Assembly (NCBI GenBank): GCA_031264825.1
Contig: JAISDL010000003.1
Location: forward strand, 1-11,942
Direction of reading: 5' to 3'
DNA length: 11,942 bases
Origin: Accumulibacter sp.
GTDB lineage: Bacteria; Pseudomonadota; Gammaproteobacteria; Burkholderiales; Rhodocyclaceae
Shown here: positions 6,575 to 11,942 of the stretch, piece by piece
Position numbering within the stretch: position 1 is the stretch's first letter
Layout of the letters: each line of letters starts with the position of its first letter
The notes under the pieces: generated by a model
The model's input: the letters and a program-made list of their open reading frames with translations, nothing else
What the model was told of the DNA's origin: nothing
The model's database searches: none
Made by a program: the position numbers and the translations under genes

Positions 6575-6752
6575 CCTGGGAACCGGTGTGGGACGCGCGC
6601 GCGAACGTCACCCTGGAAGGGGGCGCCGAAACGCGGCGGCAACGCGGACGCGCGTCCGCAGGGAGGAAGACCAGCCTCGCCCGACGCACGCGACGCGCGC
6701 CGAAAAAAAGGACGGACGATTTCCGGGGCCATTGGGCTTGAACAGCGCCGAT
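6575..6752. other. lapA-lapB intergenic region, no gene seen, with a 16-bp palindrome
   Basis: The 178 bases between lapA and lapB have no convincing coding content. They contain the perfect palindrome GCGGACGCGCGTCCGC (6644-6659), a run of seven A (T on the coding strand) at 6703-6709, and little else. The usual close lapA-lapB spacing is interrupted. The gap could hold a lapB promoter or operator, but I see no persuasive -35/-10 pair. Confidence 0.5.
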
Positions 6753-7058
6753 TCACGCCGTCCCGGCGACGCCGCGCGCCTCACGTTCCTTGCGGAATTC
6801 CGCCAGGAGCGCGCGGTCGCGTTCCGCGTCGCGCTTCGCCGCGGCGATTTTGCGGCGCAGCGTGAGAATCGTCCCGACGAGCGAGAGCATCCCCAGAATG
6901 GCGCCTCCCGTGAAAAAAGCGAGGAGAACGACGACCAACGGCGCCTCCCAGAGAATGTCGAAGTAGAAGCGCACATTCACGGGGTCGGTATTTTTTGCCG
7001 CGAACGCAAGAAGAAACAGGAAAATGAGAAGACGAAAACCCCAGGATATCGTCCGCAT
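6753..7058 (-). CDS. lapA: Lipopolysaccharide assembly protein A (YciS, DUF1049)
   Basis: Small inner-membrane protein, partner of LapB. The 101 residues show the DUF1049 layout: transmembrane helix 1 (about 8-20), the conserved KNTDPVNVRFYF segment (22-33), transmembrane helix 2 (about 40-65), and a charged, probably coiled-coil cytoplasmic tail rich in Arg, Lys, Glu and Ala (66-97). The ATG has GGAG (7066-7069) seven bases upstream. It lies just downstream of a strong hairpin with a T-rich tail, so its expression may be separated from ihfB. Confidence 0.92.
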   Translation of the reverse strand: MRTISWGFRLLIFLFLLAFAAKNTDPVNVRFYFDILWEAPLVVVLLAFFTGGAILGMLSLVGTILTLRRKIAAAKRDAERDRALLAEFRKEREARGVAGTA

Positions 7059-7072
7059 TTCTTCACTCCATC

Positions 7073-7105
7073 AAAGAAATGGGCGGAGACTCGCGTTCCG
7101 CCCAT
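7073..7105 (-). terminator. Hairpin with T-rich tail between ihfB and lapA (intrinsic terminator or attenuator)
   Basis: Read on the minus strand, ATGGGCGGA (7105-7097) pairs perfectly with TCCGCCCAT (7087-7079) across a nine-base loop and is followed by TTCTTT. An outer AAAGA/TCTTT pairing can extend the stem past a small internal loop. It lies 34 bases after the ihfB stop and 20 bases before the lapA ATG. The stem is strong but the U-tract is interrupted by C, so termination may be partial. Confidence 0.65.
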
Positions 7106-7139
7106 CGGTCTTTCATTAGCATTCCATTTTGGCGCGCGC

Positions 7140-7439
7140 CTACAAGCGATCGTTCCGCGCGACGTTGTCGACGCGCAGACGCAGTTCCTTGCCCGCCTTG
7201 AAATGCGGAACCCATTTTTCGGGGACTTCGACCTGCTCCCCGGACTTCGGGTTCCGCCCAAGGCGCGACGGACGATAATTGAGCGCAAAGCTGCCGAAAC
7301 CGCGAATCTCGATCCGCCCGCCGTTCGACAGCGTATTGCGCATCATGTCGAGAATGACCTTGACCGCGAGGTCGGTGTCTTTCAGGGACAACTGCGGAAA
7401 GCAATCCGCCAGCCGCGCAATCAAATTTGACCGTGTCAT
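7140..7439 (-). CDS. ihfB: Integration host factor beta subunit
   Basis: DNA-bending nucleoid protein that forms a heterodimer with IHF-alpha and kinks DNA at specific sites for replication, recombination and transcription. The 99 residues match IhfB: MTRSNLIARL at the start, GGRIEIRGFGSFALNYR (40-56), the beta-arm RLGRNPKSGEQV (59-70) with the intercalating P64, and WVPHFKAGKELR (76-87). IhfB rather than HU is favoured by IEIRGFGSF, VPHFKAGKELR and the position directly after rpsA, ten bases away, as in E. coli. No clean Shine-Dalgarno sequence is seen beyond a weak GAG/AGGG near the start. Confidence 0.95.
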   Translation of the reverse strand: MTRSNLIARLADCFPQLSLKDTDLAVKVILDMMRNTLSNGGRIEIRGFGSFALNYRPSRLGRNPKSGEQVEVPEKWVPHFKAGKELRLRVDNVARNDRL

Positions 7440-7449
7440 CCCTGGCTCG

Positions 7450-9153
7450 TCACTTGGGATTGCCGAGCTTCGCTTTCAACAAAGCGCCGAGGTTTGTCGT
7501 ACCCGAATTGGCGACGATGTCCGCGGAAATCTTCTGCATCGCTTCGTGCTGCTCCGCCTGGTCTTTCGCCTTGATCGACACGTTGATCGAGCGCGTCTTG
7601 CGGTCGATATTGATGATCATCGCCTCGACCTCGTCGCCCTCCTTATACACCTTGGTCAGATCGTCGATGCGCTCGCGCGAGACTTCCGAAGCGCGCAAAT
7701 GCGCGTCCATTCCGCCTTCGATCGCGATGAGCGCGCCGCGCGCGTCGACCGACTTGATCTTGCCCCGGACGATCGCGTTCTTCTCGTGCGTCGCGATGAA
7801 GCTCGTATAGGGGTCGCCGTCGAGCTGCTTGATGCCGAGCGAGATGCGTTCCTTGTCGGTATCGATCGACAGAACGACCGCCTCGACCTCGTCGCCCTTC
7901 TTGAAATTGCGGATCGCTTCCTCTCCGGGAACCGACCACGAGAGGTCGGACAGGTGCACGAGACCGTCGATCCCGCCGGGCAAGCCGATGAAGATGCCGA
8001 AATCGGTGATCGACTTGATCAGGCCGCGAACGCGGTCGCCCTTCTTCTGGTTCATCGCAAAATCGTCCCAAGGGTTCGGAACGCACTGCTTCATCCCCAG
8101 CGAGATGCGGCGGCGGTCTTCGTCGATTTCGAGGATCATGACCTCGACTTCGTCGCCGAGCTGGACGACCTTCGACGGGTGGACGTTCTTGTTGGTCCAA
8201 TCCATTTCTGAAACGTGGACGAGACCTTCGATCCCCTGCTCGATTTCGACGAAAGCGCCGTAGTCGGTCAAATTCGTCACCTTGCCGAAGAGGCGCGTAC
8301 TCGGCGGATAGCGGCGCGAAATGCCCATCCACGGGTCTTCGCCGAGTTGCTTCAAGCCGAGCGAAACGCGGTTCTTTTCCTGGTCGAACTTGAGTATCTT
8401 GGCCTGCACTTCGTCGCCGACCGCGAGCACTTCGGACGGATGGCGAACGCGCCGCCACGCGAGGTCGGTGATATGGAGCAGACCGTCGATCCCGCCGAGG
8501 TCGACGAAAGCGCCGTAGTCGGTGATGTTCTTGACGACCCCCTTGACGAGGCCGCCTTCCTTGAGATTGGCGAGCAACGCTTCGTGCTCTTCACCCGCGT
8601 TCGCTTCGAGAACCGCGCGCCGCGAAACGACGACGTTGTTGCGCTTGCGGTCGAGCTTGATGACTTTGAATTCGTAGGTTTTGCCTTCGTAAGGCGTCGT
8701 GTCCTTGACCGGACGCATATCGACGAGCGAACCCGGAAGAAAGGCGCGGACGCCGTTGACCATGACGGTCAGACCTCCCTTGACCTTCCCGGTAATCATG
8801 CCGGAGACGAGCGTTCCCTGAATCAGGGCCTCGTCGAGGAAATTCCACGCGGCGATGCGCTTCGCGCGCTCGCGCGACAGGCGGGTTTCGCCGAAGCCGT
8901 TTTCGAGTTGCTCGATGGCTACTTGAACGAAATCGCCGACCTTGGCTTCAAGCTCGCCGGCGTCGTTCAGAAATTCTTCTCGTTCGATGTAACTTTCGGA
9001 TTTCAATCCGGCGTTGACCACGACGAAATGCTGGTCGACGCGTACGATTTCCGCCGTAATGACTTCACCTGGGCGCATCTCGTGGCGGGCGAGACTCGCC
9101 TCAAAAAGCTCTGCAAAACTTTCCTGATTCTGAAGGGTTGGATTGGATGACAT
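7450..9153 (-). CDS. rpsA: 30S ribosomal protein S1
   Basis: mRNA-binding ribosomal protein needed for initiation on structured or weak-SD messages. The 567 residues hold six S1 (OB-fold) domains at about 27-93, 112-178, 199-267, 286-354, 372-441 and 459-528, close to the 557-residue E. coli protein. Domains 3-6 show the repeated TDYGAFV / GIDGLLHI / EVLAVGDEV signature (for example 211-217, 221-228). The start at 9153 (MSSNPTLQNQESFAELFE) is chosen because the E. coli protein likewise begins just before ESFAxLFEESL; an in-frame ATG 21 codons upstream would place Pro/Arg-rich leader sequence in the protein. An AGG lies ten bases upstream behind a U8 run. A 216-base leader with inverted repeats suggests autoregulation. 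Confidence 0.97.
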   Translation of the reverse strand: MSSNPTLQNQESFAELFEASLARHEMRPGEVITAEIVRVDQHFVVVNAGLKSESYIEREEFLNDAGELEAKVGDFVQVAIEQLENGFGETRLSRERAKRIAAWNFLDEALIQGTLVSGMITGKVKGGLTVMVNGVRAFLPGSLVDMRPVKDTTPYEGKTYEFKVIKLDRKRNNVVVSRRAVLEANAGEEHEALLANLKEGGLVKGVVKNITDYGAFVDLGGIDGLLHITDLAWRRVRHPSEVLAVGDEVQAKILKFDQEKNRVSLGLKQLGEDPWMGISRRYPPSTRLFGKVTNLTDYGAFVEIEQGIEGLVHVSEMDWTNKNVHPSKVVQLGDEVEVMILEIDEDRRRISLGMKQCVPNPWDDFAMNQKKGDRVRGLIKSITDFGIFIGLPGGIDGLVHLSDLSWSVPGEEAIRNFKKGDEVEAVVLSIDTDKERISLGIKQLDGDPYTSFIATHEKNAIVRGKIKSVDARGALIAIEGGMDAHLRASEVSRERIDDLTKVYKEGDEVEAMIINIDRKTRSINVSIKAKDQAEQHEAMQKISADIVANSGTTNLGALLKAKLGNPK

Positions 9154-9166
9154 ATAAAAAAAACCT
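9154..9166 (-). promoter_or_regulatory. Unusual rpsA initiation region: weak AGG plus U8 tract
   Basis: On the coding strand the sequence reads AGG, eight T, AT, then ATG at 9153. The short SD is spaced ten bases from the start and separated from it by an oligo-U. Oligo-U is a preferred S1 ligand, and E. coli rpsA is known for SD-poor, S1-autoregulated initiation. That it acts the same way here is inference. Confidence 0.5.
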
Positions 9167-9217
9167 GCCGCATCGACTGCGGGTCGGATTGATAAAAGCC
9201 GCCTGACCGGAAACACG

Positions 9218-9233
9218 CCGGGGAAAACCCCGG
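9218..9233 (-). promoter_or_regulatory. rpsA leader hairpin CCGGGG-tetraloop-CCCCGG
   Basis: A perfect 6-bp GC stem with a four-base loop (UUUU in the transcript) lies 64 bases upstream of the rpsA start. It is a likely stable RNA hairpin in the leader, with no U-tail, so it is not a terminator. Confidence 0.5.
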
Positions 9234-9285
9234 AAAGCCCCGCTCAAAGACAGCGCCTGGAAAAAACAGCCCTACACTCCCCTTG

Positions 9286-9361
9286 TTCCGTTTTCAAAAC
9301 CGCCGGAACACCTCGGCGTTGCCGCCGCCTTGAAGCACCCCCCGACGACCCGAAAACGGAA
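9286..9361 (-). promoter_or_regulatory. Long-range 10-bp inverted repeat at the 5' part of the rpsA leader
   Basis: TTCCGTTTTC (9286-9295) is the exact reverse complement of GAAAACGGAA (9352-9361). The 56 bases between are GC-rich with further self-complementarity (GGCGG/CCGCC). The structure begins eight bases after the cmk stop and would make a closed, branched stem in an aroA-cmk-rpsA transcript. Confidence 0.5.
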
Positions 9362-9369
9362 TCGATTAT

Positions 9370-11343
9370 TTATTCTTTTGCACACTTTACGTTCTCCGCG
9401 CCGCACCAGTCCAGGATGCGATCGACCGCCTCTTCGATGGAAAGGTCGGTCGTATCCAGAAAGCGAGCACCTTCGCTCTGGCGCAGAGGCGCGACGCTTC
9501 GTTTGCTGTCGCGCGCGTCGCGCTCCTCCATATCATGCAAAAGGGTATCGATTTTAACAGAGATTCCTTTTTCGATCAACTGTTTATACCGCCTCCGCGC
9601 CCTCGCATAGACGCTGGCCGTCAAAAAAACCTTGCATTGGGCATCGGGAAAAACGACGGAAGCCATATCGCGCCCGTCGGCGACGAGTCCCGGAGCAGAA
9701 CGGAAAGCCCGCTGGCGGAAAAGCAGCGCTTCGCGCACCGACGGCAAGGCCGCGACCTCGGACGCGCCCGATGAAATCGCCTCGTCGCGGATCGCCTCGC
9801 CGACTTCTTCCCCCGAAAGAAGGATCGAATCCTCGCCGAACGTGACGTCGAGCGCCGCCGCGAGCGCGGCGACGCGCTCCTCGTCGGAGAAACGAAGCCC
9901 CGCGCGCTGCGCCGCAAGCGCCGTCAGGCGATAGAGCGCGCCCGAATCGAGGTAGGCCCAGCCGAGCTTTGCCGCCGCGCGCGCCGCGACCGTCCCCTTG
10001 CCCGAAGCCGACGGGCCGTCGATCGCGACGACGGGGAAAGGCTCGGCAACCCGCGCAAAACACGCAAAATAATCGGGAAAGGTCTTCGCAACGCACGAGG
10101 GGTCGTTGATCCGAACGAGTCCCGCGAAAGAGGCGAGCGAAAAGCACATCGCGATCCGGTGGTCGTCGTAGGTGTCGACACCTTCGGGCGGAAAGCGGAA
10201 AATTTCGGGCGGCGTAATCGCAAGGAAGTCGTCCCCCTCGACGACGCGCGCGCCGAACTTCTCCAACTCGCACGCCATCGCCGCGATACGGTCCGTCTCC
10301 TTCACGCGCCAACTCGCAATATTGTCGAGCCGCGTTTCCCCACGAGCAAACAGCGCGGCGACCGCGAGCGTCATCGCCGCGTCGGGAATCGAATTGCAAT
10401 CGAGACGAATTCCCTTCAAACCTCCTGGAGGCGCGGCGGCCTCGACCCAGTCGTCCCCGGCGTCGACGACGGCGCCCATTTCACGCAAAGCGTCGGCGAA
10501 ACCGACGTCGCCCTGGATCGAATCCTTCCCGACGCCCTCGACGCGCACCGGCCCGCCGCCGATCGCGCCTGCCGCCAGAAAGTACGACGCCGACGACGCG
10601 TCGCCCTCGACGAAGAAAGTCCCCGGCGAACGGTAAGCGACGCCTTCGGGAACCGTGAAACGCCGCCACCCGTCGCGCACGACCTCGACGCCGAAACGCG
10701 CCATCATAAAAAGCGTGAGATCGACGTAAGGCTTCGAGATGAGATCGCCCTCGACTTCGACCGAGATCCCGCCGCCGATGAGCGGCAGCGCGATCAAGAG
10801 TCCCGAAAGAAACTGGCTCGACACGTCCCCGCGCACACGTACCGACCACGCTTCTACGCGCGACCGCGGAGCGATCGAAAGCGGCGGATACCCCGCGCGG
10901 CCCTCAAAGGCGATCTGCGCACCCAGCGCGCGCAGCACGTCTACAAGGTCGCCGATCGGGCGCTCGTGCATCCTCGGCACACCGTGCAGACGATAGTGCC
11001 CGCCCGAAAAAGCGAGCACGGCGGTCAGCGTCCGAAACGCCGTTCCCGCGTTACCGAGAAAGAGGTCGGCTTTGCCCACCGGGAAAACCGCGCCGCCGCC
11101 CCCGTTCGCGCCGACGCCTTCGACGCGGCGCGCGTTCGCCCCGAGCGGCGTGGTCGAAACACCGAGCGCCTTCAAAGCGTCGGTCATCCGCTCCGTGTCG
11201 TCGGATTCAAGGACGTTCCGGATTTCCGTGCTCCCCGAAGCAAGCGCCGCGAGGAGAAGGGCACGGTTGGAAATACTCTTGGAACCCGGCAAACGGACGA
11301 CGCCGCGCGCGCCCGCCCTCTGGGGCAAATCGATAAAATTCAT
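9370..11343 (-). CDS. aroA-cmk: Fused 3-phosphoshikimate 1-carboxyvinyltransferase / cytidylate kinase
   Basis: Residues 1 to about 432 are EPSP synthase (shikimate 3-phosphate plus PEP to EPSP, sixth step of the shikimate pathway): LPGSKSISNR (18-27), LGNAGTAFR (96-104), ERPIGDLVDVLRALGA (127-142), NSIPDAAMT with D321, KETDR (348-352), TYDDHRIAM (391-399) and DPSCVAKTFPDYF with K420. Residues from about 436 are CMP kinase: Walker A GPSASGKGT (443-451), YLDSGALYRLTAL (464-476), GRDMASVVFPDA (557-568), then the RARRRYKQL...ERDARDSKRSVAPL lid region. The join (FARVAEPFPVVAIDG) has no nearby start codon, so it is a true fusion, of a type annotated in Burkholderiales. Position 105 is Thr where E. 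coli AroA has Pro101. The start codon has a modest GGA six bases upstream. Both activities look intact. Confidence 0.95.
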   Translation of the reverse strand: MNFIDLPQRAGARGVVRLPGSKSISNRALLLAALASGSTEIRNVLESDDTERMTDALKALGVSTTPLGANARRVEGVGANGGGGAVFPVGKADLFLGNAGTAFRTLTAVLAFSGGHYRLHGVPRMHERPIGDLVDVLRALGAQIAFEGRAGYPPLSIAPRSRVEAWSVRVRGDVSSQFLSGLLIALPLIGGGISVEVEGDLISKPYVDLTLFMMARFGVEVVRDGWRRFTVPEGVAYRSPGTFFVEGDASSASYFLAAGAIGGGPVRVEGVGKDSIQGDVGFADALREMGAVVDAGDDWVEAAAPPGGLKGIRLDCNSIPDAAMTLAVAALFARGETRLDNIASWRVKETDRIAAMACELEKFGARVVEGDDFLAITPPEIFRFPPEGVDTYDDHRIAMCFSLASFAGLVRINDPSCVAKTFPDYFACFARVAEPFPVVAIDGPSASGKGTVAARAAAKLGWAYLDSGALYRLTALAAQRAGLRFSDEERVAALAAALDVTFGEDSILLSGEEVGEAIRDEAISSGASEVAALPSVREALLFRQRAFRSAPGLVADGRDMASVVFPDAQCKVFLTASVYARARRRYKQLIEKGISVKIDTLLHDMEERDARDSKRSVAPLRQSEGARFLDTTDLSIEEAVDRILDWCGAENVKCAKE

Positions 11344-11489
11344 GAATGATCCGGAAGTGTCGTTTTAAGCATCGAAGCGCAAAGTATTGAAAGGATTGAA
11401 AATTCACGCTACTTTGGAAAGATTTTCAATCCCGCCGATTTTTCAGGACGGGAGTTTAGCGTATTTTCAAGCCGTCTTGGCGCTCTATA
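11344..11489. other. Upstream region of aroA-cmk
   Basis: These 146 bases are clearly AT-richer than the genes and hold no gene. They contain the 11-bp inverted repeat listed separately, several ATTGAAA/TTTCAAT motifs, and a TCCCG/CGGGA pair (11430-11434 and 11449-11453). A promoter for aroA-cmk is expected here, but I could not pick a -35/-10 pair with confidence. Confidence 0.5.
11393..11432. promoter_or_regulatory. 11-bp perfect inverted repeat upstream of aroA-cmk (operator candidate)
   Basis: GGATTGAAAAT (11393-11403) and ATTTTCAATCC (11422-11432) are exact reverse complements separated by 18 bases. Another ATTGAAA copy sits immediately beside it (11386-11392), nine bases in phase from the ATTGAAA in the left arm. 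The site is 50-90 bases before the aroA-cmk ATG, a position compatible with a dimeric regulator site or an RNA hairpin. Confidence 0.5.
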
Positions 11490-11625
11490 TCAGGTATCAG
11501 AGGACAGGGATCAGGGATCAGATCAGTGAGCGGCGGCTTCGCCGCCGGAGAAAATCCACGAGGCGGGCAAGATGCCCACACTCCCGGTTTTCATCTGATC
11601 CCTGATCCCTGCCCTCTGTCCTCAG
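11490..11625. repeat. Palindromic heptad-repeat element, copy 2
   Basis: The left arm has heptads TCAGGTA, TCAGAGG, ACAGGGA, TCAGGGA, TCAGATC (11490-11524). The core is the perfect hairpin CGGCGGC-TTC-GCCGCCG (11531-11547), followed by a GGGC...GCCC hairpin (about 11564-11578). The right arm has TCATCTG, ATCCCTG, ATCCCTG, CCCTCTG, TCCTCAG (11591-11625). It is the same orientation and layout as 1614-1735, sharing CGGTTTTCATCTG and most of the hairpin region, with one extra heptad in the left arm. The outermost heptad contains the TGA stop of the PstS-like gene. Confidence 0.78.
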
Positions 11626-11942
11626 TTCTCCATCACCTTCCTCGTGAGCGCTTGTCCCTGCTCGGAGACGAACCATTTGAGCATTTTCGGGACGTTCGGG
11701 TTCTTCGTGTCCTCGCGCGTGATCGCGTAATCCGGCGCGGCGAGCGGGTAGCTTCCGTTGCGGATATTCTCGACCGTCGGCGCGACGCCGCCGATTTTCA
11801 GCAGCTTGATCTGGTCGTTCCTAACCATCACGTTCGTGAAGTAGCGGAACGAGAATCCGATCGCGTTTTCGTGGTTCTTGTAGTCCGCGACGTCGCGGAT
11901 GATCCCGCCCATCGAGCGGTTCCGTTCGACGCTCGGCGCTTC
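11622..11942 (-). CDS. PstS-like phosphate ABC transporter substrate-binding protein, C-terminal part
   Basis: Only the last 106 codons lie in the window; the frame is open to the edge, so the gene begins beyond 11942. The visible part, including SMGGIIRDVADY, AIGFSFRYFTN, IGGVAPTVENIRNGSYPLAAP and DYAITREDTKNPNVPKML followed by FVSEQGQAL, follows the C-terminal lobe of PstS-type periplasmic phosphate-binding proteins (PBP-like family), where the segment before SYPLA helps close the ligand cleft. It would capture phosphate for a PstCAB transporter. The stop codon is part of the adjacent heptad element, and the protein ends soon after EQGQAL, slightly earlier than many PstS proteins. Whether it binds phosphate or another oxyanion cannot be judged because the anion-binding lobe is outside the window. 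Confidence 0.82.
   Translation of the reverse strand, partial: EAPSVERNRSMGGIIRDVADYKNHENAIGFSFRYFTNVMVRNDQIKLLKIGGVAPTVENIRNGSYPLAAPDYAITREDTKNPNVPKMLKWFVSEQGQALTRKVMEN

Noticed and set aside
6571..6756. Possible 61-codon gene between lapA and lapB on the minus strand
   Set aside because: Arg/Pro-rich composition typical of out-of-frame GC-rich DNA, overlap with lapA and lapB ends, and no ribosome site.
9154..9216. 21-codon N-terminal extension of ribosomal protein S1
   Set aside because: It would translate the leader hairpin and oligo-U region, and the S1 family begins just before ESFAELFE, matching the ATG at 9153.
11490..11625. Heptad arrays considered as a CRISPR-like or direct-repeat array
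   Set aside because: The units are 7 bp and contiguous with no unique spacers, arranged as inverted arms around a hairpin; no cas genes are present.

Overview
The window looks like a stretch of chromosome from a Gram-negative proteobacterium, most likely a betaproteobacterium. Supporting signs are an IHF beta subunit, a gamma/beta-type CysM, LPS-assembly proteins LapA and LapB, heptose genes for LPS inner core, and the gene order aroA-cmk / rpsA / ihfB / lapA / lapB / hldA / hldD / cysM, which I know from Burkholderiales and relatives. AroA and Cmk are one fused polypeptide, also a recognised feature of that group. Placement below class is not possible from the sequence alone.

All real genes are on the minus strand, so the window reads from high to low coordinates. 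It opens with the C-terminal end of a PstS-like phosphate-binding protein (11942-11622). A 278-base gap follows, holding a palindromic heptad-repeat element and an 11-bp inverted repeat. Then come the fused aroA-cmk (11343-9370), a structured rpsA leader (9369-9154), rpsA (9153-7450), ihfB (7439-7140), a hairpin that looks like an intrinsic terminator or attenuator (7105-7073), lapA (7058-6753), a 178-base gap, lapB (6574-5402), hldA (5393-4434), hldD (4428-3430), cysM (3425-2526) and a PolB-like 3'-5' exonuclease (2519-1701). Spacing from lapB onward is 4-8 bases, so lapB to the exonuclease is probably one transcription unit. After a repeat-filled gap comes a lower-GC O-antigen/polysaccharide acyltransferase (1526 to beyond position 1).

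Functionally the window joins translation and nucleotide metabolism (S1, CMP kinase), aromatic and cysteine biosynthesis (EPSP synthase, CysM), nucleoid architecture (IHF) and LPS supply and control: HldA and HldD make ADP-heptose, and LapA/LapB act in LPS-synthesis control in the inner membrane.

Most of the window is conserved housekeeping sequence. The parts worth attention are non-coding or at gene ends. (1) An uninterrupted run of 18 C (18 G in the coding strand) breaks the acyltransferase exactly between its membrane domain and its SGNH domain. The SGNH frame is intact on the other side and would be restored by loss of one G, which is what a phase-variable surface-modification gene looks like (an assembly error is the alternative). 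(2) Two copies of a roughly 120-136-bp element built from degenerate CAGGGAT-type heptads around a GC-rich hairpin sit directly on the 3' ends of two unrelated genes and supply or overlap their stop codons. (3) The rpsA leader, the ihfB-lapA gap and the aroA-cmk upstream region each carry perfect inverted repeats that could be regulatory.
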